Source: Gemmatimonadaceae bacterium
GTDB lineage: Bacteria > Gemmatimonadota > Gemmatimonadetes > Gemmatimonadales > Gemmatimonadaceae
Length of the DNA stretch: 64,000 nt
Direction of reading: 5' to 3'
Assembly (NCBI GenBank): GCA_030647905.1
Contig: JAUSJA010000017.1
Coordinates: forward strand, 62,001-126,000
Below are positions 36,269-50,050 of this stretch, one piece after another. The notes beneath the pieces were generated by a model that had not been told where the DNA came from, made no database searches, and was given only the letters and a program-made list of their open reading frames with translations. The translations under genes and the position numbers were made by a program. Position 1 is the first letter of the stretch. The number at the start of each line of letters is the position of its first letter.

Positions 36269-36945
36269 TGTCCAATCCTCCCGATATCTCACCAAGCCCA
36301 TCGGACGACGACACCGGCGACCGCCGGGACGCGGCGGGCGCCCGAGGCGGCGACAGACGACGCGGAGGATGGCGCGATTTCCGCCGCGCTTATCCGGGCT
36401 TCGTCTTCACGCTCCTCGTCGGACTCGCGGCAATGGTTGCGATAGACGGCTTCCTGATTCTGAAGGGCCGGACGTACGACGCGGAGGTCGCGCGCCTCCG
36501 CGGCAGCATGACGCAGCAGGAGCGTAACAAGACCGACGCGATCGTGGCTGCAGAGAAGAACAAGACGCGGATCGCTCTCGAGCTCGCGCGGCGTCAGGCG
36601 AAAATCGAGAAAAGGCTCCACCTCTCGGTCGCCCTGGACAGCGGAAAGATCTACCTCGAGCGCGAAGGCGCCGTGTTGCGCGAGATGGCGGCGGCGTTCG
36701 GGCCGGAAGCAAGGGTCGGCCCCGACTCGATCCCCGTAGTGATACCGCGCGGCGAGACGTCGGTCGCGAAAGTGACGGATAGCGCGATCACGCTCGGCGG
36801 AGGAACGGTCATCATCCCGTCGGACGCGCCTTCGCTGGCCCAGGACACATCGCCAATTCCGCCCGGCTCGGTGCGCATCAGCCGCACCGACCTCGTGGCG
36901 ATCATGCCGAATCTCAGTCCCGGCATGCGGGTATACTTCTACTGA
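36268..36945 (+). CDS. Membrane-anchored, catalytically dead L,D-transpeptidase-like protein
   Basis: A 225-residue protein: a basic cytosolic tail, one membrane helix at about 43-65, a charged probable coiled coil at 66-105, then a domain that aligns with the L,D-transpeptidase encoded next. Its C-terminal 26 residues align gap-free with that enzyme (GSVRISRTDL against GCIRLRNEDI, MRVYFY against TPVYIY), placing Ser201 at the catalytic Cys. The domain start also aligns (VALDSGKIYLEREGAVL against VSIAEHQLWYKRGNQVL). The catalytic HGTN segment is missing and the middle is about 95 residues shorter. A regulatory or scaffold role is inferred. Confidence 0.6.
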   Translation: MSNPPDISPSPSDDDTGDRRDAAGARGGDRRRGGWRDFRRAYPGFVFTLLVGLAAMVAIDGFLILKGRTYDAEVARLRGSMTQQERNKTDAIVAAEKNKTRIALELARRQAKIEKRLHLSVALDSGKIYLEREGAVLREMAAAFGPEARVGPDSIPVVIPRGETSVAKVTDSAITLGGGTVIIPSDAPSLAQDTSPIPPGSVRISRTDLVAIMPNLSPGMRVYFY

Positions 36946-36976
36946 CGCGCGCGGCGCTTCCACCTGGGGTGAACCG

Positions 36977-37834
36977 ATGGGATTTGTAGACTCGCTGACG
37001 CACGGCGGAAAATGGGTATGGGGGACGCTGCTGGCATTCGCATGCGCCGCGACGGCCAGTGCGATGCTCGTCAACCAGACTGCAGTCGCCCGCTACGAGC
37101 GCGACGTCAATCGCATGGTTTTCAACGACAATCTTGGCGTGCTCGAGGAGGTGAAGGCCAGGCTCGGCACGACCGCCGACAGTCTCAACAAGCTCGTTTT
37201 CGGAGATCCCGTCGTTTCCGCGGACCAGCCGTATATCGTTGTGAGCATTGCCGAGCACCAGCTGTGGTACAAGCGCGGCAACCAGGTGCTGTTCAATACG
37301 CAGGTCGCGACGGGAAGCGGCAAGACACTGGTGAGCGGCGCGGGCGGGAGGCAGTACAAGTTCGATACGCCGCGCGGTCGCCTCATGGTCGAGGACAAGG
37401 AGATAGATCCGGCCTGGGTTCCGCCCGACTGGCATTTCCAGGAGCAGGCCAGCAAGCGCGGCTTGGGCCTCGCCCGCATGGACCGCTCGTCCCAGATCCC
37501 CACGGGCGACGGCGGTGTCGTGAAGGTGAGCGGGACCGAGGTCGTGAAGCGTTACCCTGACGGCCGGGAGATCCCCCTCTCCGCGACCGACGGGCGGGAA
37601 ATTGTTGTCAACGGCAACATCGTGGTGCCCCCCTTCGGCACGAACCAGCGACGTTACAAAGGGGTACTCGGTACCCGGCGCCTGGTGCTGGGCGACGGGT
37701 ATGGGATCCATGGCACCAACGTCCCCGAGAGCATCGGGCGTTCGGTGAGCCACGGCTGCATCCGGCTTCGGAACGAAGACATCGAGAAGCTGTACGACAT
37801 GATCCCTGTCGGTACGCCTGTTTACATCTATTGA
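36977..37834 (+). CDS. L,D-transpeptidase (YkuD fold)
   Basis: A 285-residue protein anchored by one N-terminal helix (about 13-35). The catalytic domain starts near residue 73 (YIVVSIAEHQLWYKRGNQVL) and carries the full active site: His245 in GIHGTN and SHGCIRL with Cys261. L,D-transpeptidases make 3-3 cross-links in peptidoglycan or attach proteins to it. It lies downstream of the SH3 protein and of a degenerate paralogue, and upstream of an M15 peptidase, all on one strand. Confidence 0.9.
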   Translation: MGFVDSLTHGGKWVWGTLLAFACAATASAMLVNQTAVARYERDVNRMVFNDNLGVLEEVKARLGTTADSLNKLVFGDPVVSADQPYIVVSIAEHQLWYKRGNQVLFNTQVATGSGKTLVSGAGGRQYKFDTPRGRLMVEDKEIDPAWVPPDWHFQEQASKRGLGLARMDRSSQIPTGDGGVVKVSGTEVVKRYPDGREIPLSATDGREIVVNGNIVVPPFGTNQRRYKGVLGTRRLVLGDGYGIHGTNVPESIGRSVSHGCIRLRNEDIEKLYDMIPVGTPVYIY

Positions 37835-37893
37835 TCAGGCGTCCTTGGCCGATTCAATCCCAAATGGCATGCCGGGGGCCCGGCTACTAGCTT

Positions 37894-38952
37894 GTGAGGA
37901 TGGATTCACCCATTGCCGACCGGCAGCCGGTGCTGCCGGACGAGACCTTGTATCGCCATAGACGTCCCGCTCTGATCGTCACGCTGGGGCTGATCGTTGT
38001 GGCAACCGTGGGTGCCATGCAGTTCCGGGAGCCGTTCGCCGGATTCGGCGGAAAGCCGTTCGCCACCTTCCTCTCCCGAGCGCTGCCAGTCGCCTCTCCT
38101 TCGGCCTCGGCCTATGGGGAGAGTGGGGGGGTGCTGCTCAAGTTCGCTCTGCCGGGCCAGAGCGTCGAGTACCCGCTCGATGTCCGCGGCGACCCCACTG
38201 CTCTCGCCTACAGCTGGGTGCGGCTGGGGGACACGACCATGACGGAGGGGGCGAAGCCACTCCTCGGAGCGCAGGTCCAGGCGCCTTTCAGGGCCGGCTT
38301 CTACCGTCTCGCCCTGGTGCGCGGCGACAAGAGCCGGATCGTGGACGGACTTACCGTCGCGGTGCTGGTTCCTTTCAAGGAAAAAGAAGGGGCGATGCTC
38401 AACGGCTACCGCATTGGCACGTACCTCGCTGAAAGACTCGTGGGGAATCAGGAGCCCCCCGAAGGGTTCCTCGAGATAACGGAGCGCGACGTGGATCTGC
38501 CGATCAGCAAGCATCTTCGGGTCGGCGACTTTCTGAATCACGACAGCCAGGAGACATGGCCGCGCTATGCGGCCGTGAGCCCGCGGCTACTCGACAAGAT
38601 CGAGCTCGTCATATCGGAGCTGGCGCGCTGGCACGGCGGCACTTCCGACGAGGTGCAGCTCACCCTCGACGTTCATTCCGGATTTCGCGCGCCCGCCCAC
38701 AACCGGCGTATCAGCCGTGCGGCAAAGGACAGCCAGCACCAGTACGGAGACGCCGCCGACGTCGCGATAGATGCCAACGGCGATGGCCGGTACAGCGCGG
38801 TGGACAGCCGGATGGTGGGACTCGCCGTCGAGATCGTGGAACTCAAGCACCCCGGTCTCGTAGGGGGACTGGGGATATACACCAGCGGGCACGCGCGCAC
38901 GACGTACGTGCACATAGACGCCCGCGGCAAGCGCGCCCGCTGGCGCGGCTGA
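37894..38952 (+). CDS. Membrane-anchored peptidase of the M15 (D,D-carboxypeptidase/YcbK-like) family
   Basis: A 352-residue protein with one N-terminal membrane helix (ALIVTLGLIVVATVGAMQF, near 29-47), a beta-rich middle region and a C-terminal M15A domain: LDVHSGFRAPAHNRR, then SQHQYGDAADVAID with the zinc His and Asp, and the last ligand in TYVHIDARG. It probably cuts peptidoglycan peptides in the periplasm. Start could be GTG 37894 or ATG 37900; neither has a good ribosome site. Confidence 0.75.
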   Translation: MRMDSPIADRQPVLPDETLYRHRRPALIVTLGLIVVATVGAMQFREPFAGFGGKPFATFLSRALPVASPSASAYGESGGVLLKFALPGQSVEYPLDVRGDPTALAYSWVRLGDTTMTEGAKPLLGAQVQAPFRAGFYRLALVRGDKSRIVDGLTVAVLVPFKEKEGAMLNGYRIGTYLAERLVGNQEPPEGFLEITERDVDLPISKHLRVGDFLNHDSQETWPRYAAVSPRLLDKIELVISELARWHGGTSDEVQLTLDVHSGFRAPAHNRRISRAAKDSQHQYGDAADVAIDANGDGRYSAVDSRMVGLAVEIVELKHPGLVGGLGIYTSGHARTTYVHIDARGKRARWRG

Positions 38953-38962
38953 GGACTATCAC

Positions 38963-39379
38963 GTGAACGACATTCTGCGCGACCGGCTCCTGCGCAAGCT
39001 CGACCTGATGCCGGACGACAAGCTGACCCAGGTGCTCGACTACATGGAGTTCCTCGATTCGAAGTATGCTCCGCGAAACGCGCCGCCGCCGAATCCGCTG
39101 ACGCGCTTCGCCGAGGGAGTGGAGAGCACGTTGAGGGCGGGGAAGATTTCCGCGAGCGCGATCTCCGGAACCATGAACATCATGAACAGGGCGGTGGGCG
39201 CGATCTCCGAGGTTGCCGCCGCTGGCAAGTCTGTTGCAACGGGGATCATGGGCGCCGCCTCGGGCAGCGCCGCTGAAGCGCCTCAGCCATCCGCCGCTCC
39301 TCCGGACATTCCGCGGGGCGGGCCGCATGAGCTGGGAAGCCAGCTACCACACACTCCCCCCGGAGACGACAGCAAGTGA
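38963..39379 (+). CDS. Small protein of unknown function
   Basis: A 138-residue protein I do not recognise. The N-terminal 30 residues form an amphipathic helix pair (RLLRKLDLMPDDKLTQVLDY) resembling short DUF2281-type helices; the centre has small-residue-rich helices (ISASAISGTMNIMNRAVGAI) that could lie on a membrane, and the C-terminus is Pro-rich. It follows the M15 peptidase by 10 bases and overlaps the YkvA-like gene by four, so it belongs to the same operon. Confidence 0.55.
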   Translation: MNDILRDRLLRKLDLMPDDKLTQVLDYMEFLDSKYAPRNAPPPNPLTRFAEGVESTLRAGKISASAISGTMNIMNRAVGAISEVAAAGKSVATGIMGAASGSAAEAPQPSAAPPDIPRGGPHELGSQLPHTPPGDDSK

Positions 39380-39843
39380 CCACAGCGAAGAAGAGCACCA
39401 GATCGGCGGCAGGCAGGCGGCCGCGCAAGCTTCCGCCCGAGGTGGAGGTACCGAGCGTGCCGCGCACCGGAGCGAAGCGCACGGTGATGGGCACGATCAG
39501 CGAGGTGCCGAATTTTCTTCGCCTGCTCTACGGCCTCATCACCGACAACCGCGTCAACGCCGTGGACAAGCTGGTCGTTGCCGGAGCGATCGCATATATC
39601 CTGCTTCCGGTTGACGTGATTCCGGATTTCATCCCCTTCCTTGGCGAGGTGGATGACGTCTTCCTGCTGGTTCTCGCGCTGCAGCGGCTCATCTCCAACG
39701 CGGGGCGCACGGTAGTGCAGGCGTACTGGCCGGGTGATCCCTCCGAGCTTTCCTCGCTCAATCTCGAAAAGATACTGGCTGCCTGCGTGTTCTTTCTTCC
39801 GCGCAGAATGCGTCGCCGGCTGAGGACGATCGGGCGCCTCTAG
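39376..39843 (+). CDS. YkvA/DUF1232 family membrane protein
   Basis: A 155-residue protein whose centre carries the DUF1232 signature: DKLVVAGAIAYILLPVDVIP followed by DFIPFLGEVDDVFLLVLAL, two hydrophobic helices with the conserved P-x-D-x-I-P-D. The N-terminal 35 residues are basic. The GTG start overlaps the preceding stop. The family has no established biochemical role; here it closes a cell-envelope operon. Confidence 0.8.
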   Translation: MTTAKKSTRSAAGRRPRKLPPEVEVPSVPRTGAKRTVMGTISEVPNFLRLLYGLITDNRVNAVDKLVVAGAIAYILLPVDVIPDFIPFLGEVDDVFLLVLALQRLISNAGRTVVQAYWPGDPSELSSLNLEKILAACVFFLPRRMRRRLRTIGRL

Positions 39844-39872
39844 GACGCCCGATTGCCGGCGGTAATGCCGCC
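39829..39872. terminator. Two hairpins between converging genes
   Basis: ATCGGGCG at 39829-39836 pairs with CGCCCGAT at 39846-39853, and GGCGG at 39858-39862 pairs with CCGCC at 39868-39872. They cover the stop codons of the YkvA-like gene and susD, which converge here. No T-tract follows either arm, so termination is inferred. Confidence 0.45.
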
Positions 39873-41458
39873 TAGGTCGGACAGCGCGCCAGTGCCACCG
39901 GACACCGCTCGGGGTCAGGTGCCGGAGCCGATGAATTCCCGCCAGGTCCCCCGAAAGTGTACGAGTCGAGCTGAAGCGTCCCGAGCTCGCGCCCCGGGAC
40001 CGGCATCTGGGTGAAGGCGGCTTCGGGAAGCATCTGCCACCCGCGCGAGTCGAAGAAGCGGACGAGCGCATCCACGCCCACCATCTCCACGCCTTTCTCG
40101 TAGCGGAGCGCGTCCCACAGACTGCCGCACTGTCCGTTCAGCTTGCGCGGAACGCAGCCCGGCTCGTCCGGAGGACCGGCGATGGTGACCGGAGGAAGCT
40201 GGCCATTCGCGACGCGCGTCTTGTTGATGAGGGCAACGGCCTCCGCGGCGCGGTTCAGGCGGATGAGCGCTTCCGCCTTCAGCAGATCCATCTCGGCGAC
40301 CGTCAACGCCGGTTGCGGTCCGGTCTGCCAGCTCGTGCCTGTGCCGAAGCGCAGGTAATAGTAGTGCGAGTAGCGCCACGTGCCGCGGCTGGCAGCGAAG
40401 ATGTTGAAGGCGCTATAGCCGACATACTTGCCCGGCGTCGTGGGTCCGCCCGCTCCCTGGATGCGCCTGTCCTTCGTGCGGATCTGGAACGCGACGCGGC
40501 TTGTGAGCGGTGTGTTGACCCAGTTCACGAATCCGTTCGTCGAGTCGGCGGGTCCGAGAAGCCAGTAGCTTGGCCGGCCGAAATCGCTCGGCGGGCCCGT
40601 GCGCACGCGCGCGATGAGCCGCTTCCAGTCATCCCACAGGATGTCCACCTGCGCGACTGGAGCGAAATCCGTAGTGATTCCGGCGTCCACGCGCTTCAGC
40701 ACCTCCGCCCAATCCACGGCGGTGCGCTCGGTGCGCGTCCGCGGAGAGTAGGCGATGAAGCGGGCGGCGAATGAGTTGGCGAGCTTCACGAACTCGTCGC
40801 GGCTCATCGCCTGGAAGAGCCACGAATTCACGGGAAGAGTGAAGTTGCTCGTCTTCGCGATGGTGATCGCCGCGTCGAGTTGCGAGATGGATGCCTTGAT
40901 CACATCGGGATATGGGTGGAACTGCGGCGTCGTGATCGTGTCGAGCGCGAGCTTCTCGTCAACGATGAACGCCTTGTCGTAATAGAGGCCCAGCTGTCCG
41001 TGCGAGATTCCCTGGATGAACTTGCCGACGGCCTGCGTGCGCGCGGTGCGCGATGCATCCACGATGACGAGCCCCGAGTCAATCGAGATGAGCGCGTCGT
41101 TGACGGACGAGATGGTGCCGTAGAGCCCGTACCACGGAGTCTGGTTCACGCCATTGCGAGCGTTGACGGGGCTGTTGTTCCACGCCGATCGCGGCTCAGC
41201 GGAGACTTCGAGCTGGCCGAAGTCGGCGAAGCCTGACGTGATCTCGCGTGCCGACGTGGAGAACGCCCACGCCGGATAATCGTCGTGACCCGACACGGGC
41301 CACCACGTACGGAACGAGGTTGCCACGAACGACTCGGCGGCCGTCGGCTGCTTCGTCGCACGCTCGCGGTCAGGGGCGTTCGGGTTGTTTATCTCGAGGT
41401 CCTGGCATCCGACGGAAGCCGCCGCTCCGATGACCAGTATGAATTTCATTTTGCGCAT
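39872..41458 (-). CDS. SusD/RagB family outer-membrane lipoprotein
   Basis: A 528-residue protein with a lipobox at Cys18 (ILVIGAAASVGC) followed by the SusD-typical QDLEINNPNAPD. Helical TPR-like segments follow (AEMDLLKAEALIRLNRAAEA is one near the C-terminus). SusD proteins sit on the cell surface as the ligand-binding lid of a SusC transporter. It lies 14 bases downstream of susC on the same strand. No glycoside hydrolase or sigma/anti-sigma pair is nearby, so the ligand is unknown. Confidence 0.88.
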   Translation of the reverse strand: MRKMKFILVIGAAASVGCQDLEINNPNAPDRERATKQPTAAESFVATSFRTWWPVSGHDDYPAWAFSTSAREITSGFADFGQLEVSAEPRSAWNNSPVNARNGVNQTPWYGLYGTISSVNDALISIDSGLVIVDASRTARTQAVGKFIQGISHGQLGLYYDKAFIVDEKLALDTITTPQFHPYPDVIKASISQLDAAITIAKTSNFTLPVNSWLFQAMSRDEFVKLANSFAARFIAYSPRTRTERTAVDWAEVLKRVDAGITTDFAPVAQVDILWDDWKRLIARVRTGPPSDFGRPSYWLLGPADSTNGFVNWVNTPLTSRVAFQIRTKDRRIQGAGGPTTPGKYVGYSAFNIFAASRGTWRYSHYYYLRFGTGTSWQTGPQPALTVAEMDLLKAEALIRLNRAAEAVALINKTRVANGQLPPVTIAGPPDEPGCVPRKLNGQCGSLWDALRYEKGVEMVGVDALVRFFDSRGWQMLPEAAFTQMPVPGRELGTLQLDSYTFGGPGGNSSAPAPDPERCPVALARCPT

Positions 41459-41472
41459 TTGATCTCCGGTTA

Positions 41473-46364
<4,892 letters not shown>

Positions 46365-46545
46365 CGTTCAGCTATTTCTCGGGTAGGCCAAACGGGGACT
46401 TGTTCCTTGACAATGCTCGTCGCCGTGCGACAACTTCTCCACGCTTTCCGCTGTGAAATACGAATAGCCGCTGCCTGGCAGGCCAGACATCGAGGCCCGC
46501 CGGCTCGTTGTACGTTCACATCCGCCGGATTCCGGAGACTCTCGA

Positions 46546-48093
46546 ATGGGTATTTGGTCGAAGAAAAGCGTGGCCGCGCTGCAGGTAGAAGCGGTCGGAG
46601 AGGAGGGCACGCAAACACTCAGGCGTGCGCTCGGCGCGCTCAACCTCACGACATTGGGCATCGGGGCTATCATCGGCGCCGGTATCTTCGTTCTGACGGG
46701 GACGGCGGCGGCGCAGTATGCCGGGCCGGCCATCGTGTACTCGTTCATTCTCGCCGGGCTCGGCTGCCTCTTCGCCGGACTCTGCTACGCCGAATTCGCG
46801 GCGATGATTCCGATCGCCGGCAGCGCGTACACGTACGGATACGCGACGCTCGGTGAGCTCGTCGCGTGGATCATCGGCTGGGATCTCATCCTCGAATACC
46901 TGTTCGGAGCGGCCACGGTCGCGGTGGGCTGGTCGGGATACTTCTCCGCCTTCATGAACGAGCTCGGGTTCCGGATCCCAGTGCAGTTCACGGGCGCTCC
47001 GCTCGACGTTGTGGGTACGCACAACCTCGTCGCTTCGTCCATCTGCTACGATCCGTCCACCAACGAAGTCATCAAGCTCGCGGCCGGCTCGGTCTGCGAC
47101 ACGACGAAGTACACCATCACGCACGGCATCATCAACCTCCCTGCGATACTCCTCGTCGGTCTGATGACCATACTGCTCGTCATCGGCATCAAGGAGTCGG
47201 CGCGGTTCAACAACTACATCGTGTTCGTGAAGCTGGCTATCGTTCTTCTCGTCATCGGCTTCGGCTTCATGTACGTGAACTCCGATAACTGGCACCCGTT
47301 CATTCCCGAGAATACGGGAACCTTCGGGCAGTTCGGCTGGACGGGAATCGTGCGCGGCGCGGCGGTGATTTTCTTCGCCTACATCGGATTCGACGCCGTG
47401 TCCACCGCGGCGCAGGAAGCCAAGAATCCTCAGCGCGACATGCCGATCGGTATTCTCGGCTCCCTGGCGATATGTACGGTCCTGTACATCCTGATGGCGC
47501 TGGTGATGACGGGGCTCACGAGCTACAAGAACCTGAACGTGCCGCACCCGGTGTTCATCGCCATCGAGGCGGCCGGACCGGCGCTGGCCTGGATGAGGCC
47601 GATCGTCAACATCGGAGCAATCGCGGGCCTCGCGTCGGTAGTGCTCGTGATGCTCATGGCGCAGCCGCGCATCTTCTTCTCGATGTCGCGCGATGGCCTG
47701 CTCCCGCCGGTGTTCGGGAAGGTCCACCCGAAGTTCCGGACACCGTACATCACCACGATTCTGACCGGCGTGATCTGCGCCGTGGTCGCCGGCCTGTTCC
47801 CGATCGGACTGCTCGGCGAGCTCGTTTCCATCGGGACTCTGCTCGCGTTCGTGATCGTCTCGGCCGGCATCATCGTGCTGCGCAGAAAGAGCCCCGATCT
47901 GCCGAGACCGTTCAGGACGCCGCTGGTTCCGCTCGTTCCGCTCCTCGCCATCGCCATCTGCGGCTACATGATGTACAGCCTGCCGGGCGATACCTGGATC
48001 CGGCTGATCGTGTGGCTGGCGATCGGACTGCTCATCTACTTCATCTACGGAAAGGCGCACTCGCGCATCGGCAATACCGCAACGAGTGGTTGA
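46546..48093 (+). CDS. APC-superfamily cationic amino-acid transporter (YfnA/CAT-like)
   Basis: A 515-residue membrane protein with about 12 to 14 hydrophobic helices. The substrate-binding glycine loop of the first helix, GIGAIIGAGIFVLTG, is near residues 38-52, and IPIAGSAYTYGYATLGE and FFAYIGFDAVSTAAQEAKNP are further APC signatures. Such carriers import amino acids by proton symport or exchange. Its last eight bases overlap the start of the DHH phosphoesterase gene. Confidence 0.87.
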   Translation: MGIWSKKSVAALQVEAVGEEGTQTLRRALGALNLTTLGIGAIIGAGIFVLTGTAAAQYAGPAIVYSFILAGLGCLFAGLCYAEFAAMIPIAGSAYTYGYATLGELVAWIIGWDLILEYLFGAATVAVGWSGYFSAFMNELGFRIPVQFTGAPLDVVGTHNLVASSICYDPSTNEVIKLAAGSVCDTTKYTITHGIINLPAILLVGLMTILLVIGIKESARFNNYIVFVKLAIVLLVIGFGFMYVNSDNWHPFIPENTGTFGQFGWTGIVRGAAVIFFAYIGFDAVSTAAQEAKNPQRDMPIGILGSLAICTVLYILMALVMTGLTSYKNLNVPHPVFIAIEAAGPALAWMRPIVNIGAIAGLASVVLVMLMAQPRIFFSMSRDGLLPPVFGKVHPKFRTPYITTILTGVICAVVAGLFPIGLLGELVSIGTLLAFVIVSAGIIVLRRKSPDLPRPFRTPLVPLVPLLAIAICGYMMYSLPGDTWIRLIVWLAIGLLIYFIYGKAHSRIGNTATSG

Positions 48094-49120
48094 TCTTCTA
48101 ACAGTATCGAACGACAGACGAGCTGCGATCGAGCGTCTCGCGCGGGAGTTCCGCGCGGGGCGCTCTGTCGTTCTGTCAACGCACATCAACGCCGACGGCG
48201 ACGGGTGCGGCTCCGAGACGGCGCTGGCGCGAATCCTCATGTCGCTCGGGATGAAGGTCCAGATTGTCAACCCCACTCCCTGGCCCGAGATGTACGACTT
48301 TCTCCTCGGCGGTGACGTGACGGATGCCACCGCTCTCGGCGCGGCGGTGATGAAGAAGGCTGAGCTGCTGATCGTGCTCGACATCAGCGACGTGAAGCGG
48401 CTCGGCGGGCTCGCGGACACGGTGCGCGGGCTGCGCGTTCCGAAGCTGGTGATAGATCACCACATCCCGAGCGAGGAGCCGCCGGGCACCGAGATCCTCG
48501 CCGATACCGCGGCGTGCGCCACTGGCGAGCTGATCTTCGATCTCGCGGTGACGCTGGGAGTCGAGATCACGCCGCAGATGGCCGTGGCTCTGTACGTCGC
48601 GATACTCGCCGACACCGGCGGATTCAGGTTCAGCAACACGACTGCGCGCTGTCTCGCCATCGCGTCGCAGCTCCTCGCCGCCGGAGTCGAGCCGGAGGAG
48701 ATGTACCGCCGCCTGTACGCGTCGCATCCGATCGGCCGGCTGCATCTGCTGCGTGATGCGCTGGCGACGCTCGAGGTTGATCCGGCCTACGGCATCTCGT
48801 GGATTTCGGTCGCCGCCGGCGCGGCAGAGGAGTACGGTCTCAAGTCCGATGATCTGGAAGGGTTGGCGGAGCATCCGAGGTCTGTCGGCGGGACACGCAT
48901 GGCGATCTTTTTCCGCGACCTGGGCCACGGGAAGATCAAGGTGTCGTTCCGCAGCACTGGCGATGTGGACGTGAACGAGTTCGCGAGGAAGTTCGGCGGC
49001 GGTGGGCATGCGCGTGCGTCGGGGGCGTTGATTCCTGGCACGCTCGAGGAAGTGAGGCACTCCGTGGTCGCGGCTGCCCGCGAGTTCGTCGGAAGCGTCG
49101 AGGGGCACACCGCCGGCTGA
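48086..49120 (+). CDS. DHH-family phosphoesterase, NrnA-like oligoribonuclease/pAp phosphatase
   Basis: A 344-residue cytosolic protein with the DHH core: THINADGDGCGSETAL, LIVLDISDVKRLGG, VIDHHIPSEEPPGTE and ADTGGFRFSNT, followed by a DHHA1 domain with GGGGHARASGALI. NrnA enzymes degrade 2-5 base RNA fragments (and linear dinucleotides) and dephosphorylate pAp. The GTG start lies within the end of the permease gene. Confidence 0.85.
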   Translation: MVDLLTVSNDRRAAIERLAREFRAGRSVVLSTHINADGDGCGSETALARILMSLGMKVQIVNPTPWPEMYDFLLGGDVTDATALGAAVMKKAELLIVLDISDVKRLGGLADTVRGLRVPKLVIDHHIPSEEPPGTEILADTAACATGELIFDLAVTLGVEITPQMAVALYVAILADTGGFRFSNTTARCLAIASQLLAAGVEPEEMYRRLYASHPIGRLHLLRDALATLEVDPAYGISWISVAAGAAEEYGLKSDDLEGLAEHPRSVGGTRMAIFFRDLGHGKIKVSFRSTGDVDVNEFARKFGGGGHARASGALIPGTLEEVRHSVVAAAREFVGSVEGHTAG

Positions 49121-49165
49121 AGGTCCCCCGTTGCAAGCCGTCCTGCCGGTCGTCCCTTGAGAGGA

Positions 49166-50050
49166 ATGCCTCGTCGAAAAACTCCCCCCGGGTCACTGTA
49201 CGGCGGTTATCAGCCCTTCACGGAGCCGGTGGCGCTTTCGGTGGTGCTGCCATGCTACCGCACCGCTGCGCTCGCGCGCCAGTCGGTGACGCGCCTGGTC
49301 ACGGCGCTCTCCGGGCGAATCGATTCGTTCGAGATCATCGTCGTGGATGACGGCGCGGGCGACTGCGTCGTGGCAGTCGGAAACATTCCGCCTGGTCCCG
49401 GTGGAAACATCCGCGTCATCACGCTCCCGGAGAATCGCGGAAAAGGGAAGGCGGTGGCGGAAGGAATGAAAGCGGCCACCGGCGCGGTGCGCGTCTTCAC
49501 CGACATAGATCTGCCGTACGGCACGACTCCCATCATGCTCGTCGAGACTCTGGTCCGGACGCGCGGCTTTCACATGGTGATAGGCGACCGGACATTCCCG
49601 CAGTCGCGATACGAGATAGCGCTGCCACTCGGACGACGGCTGGCATCTGGCGTTTTCTCGAAGATAACGGCGACGCTCATCACCGGCGGATTTTTCGACA
49701 CGCAGTGCGGACTCAAGGGATTCCGCGGTGACATCGCCGGGGCGCTATTCGGGCTCCAGCGCGTGGACCGGTTCGCATTCGACGTCGAGCTGATCTACAT
49801 CGCCCTCAAGTACGGGCTCGAGATCAAGCGCATCCCGGTGATACTCGAATCCAACGACACATCTTCCGTTCGCCTGGGCCGGGACGCCATGCGCACGTTC
49901 GGAGATGTCGCGCGCATCAAGTACAATCAGCTTCGCGACAACTATGCCAGTCCGCAGCTCGCGGGTCTCGTCGCCGGCGAATGCGCCGCGGCGTCGCAGC
50001 CACTCCGCACTCCCGCCTTCTCGCGGCCCGTGCTGAGCATCCAGAGATGA
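49166..50050 (+). CDS. Glycosyltransferase family 2, dolichyl/polyprenyl-phosphate glucose synthase-like
   Basis: A 294-residue protein with the GT2 nucleotide-sugar fold: SVVLPCYRTAALARQ, FEIIVVDDGAGD and the DxD-like VFTDIDLPYG. The C-terminal part (GFFDTQCGLKGFRGDIAGAL, then DRFAFDVELIYIA) is typical of enzymes that load sugars on polyprenyl phosphate. Start is ATG 49166; a TTG at 49157 is possible. It overlaps the next methyltransferase gene by four bases. Confidence 0.82.
   Translation: MPRRKTPPGSLYGGYQPFTEPVALSVVLPCYRTAALARQSVTRLVTALSGRIDSFEIIVVDDGAGDCVVAVGNIPPGPGGNIRVITLPENRGKGKAVAEGMKAATGAVRVFTDIDLPYGTTPIMLVETLVRTRGFHMVIGDRTFPQSRYEIALPLGRRLASGVFSKITATLITGGFFDTQCGLKGFRGDIAGALFGLQRVDRFAFDVELIYIALKYGLEIKRIPVILESNDTSSVRLGRDAMRTFGDVARIKYNQLRDNYASPQLAGLVAGECAAASQPLRTPAFSRPVLSIQR

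Noticed and set aside
46516-48420. A 634-codon open frame on the minus strand opposite the amino-acid permease
   Set aside because: Its product is a run of Arg, Glu, Asp and His residues without any domain; it is a reflection of the GC-rich permease and phosphoesterase genes on the other strand.
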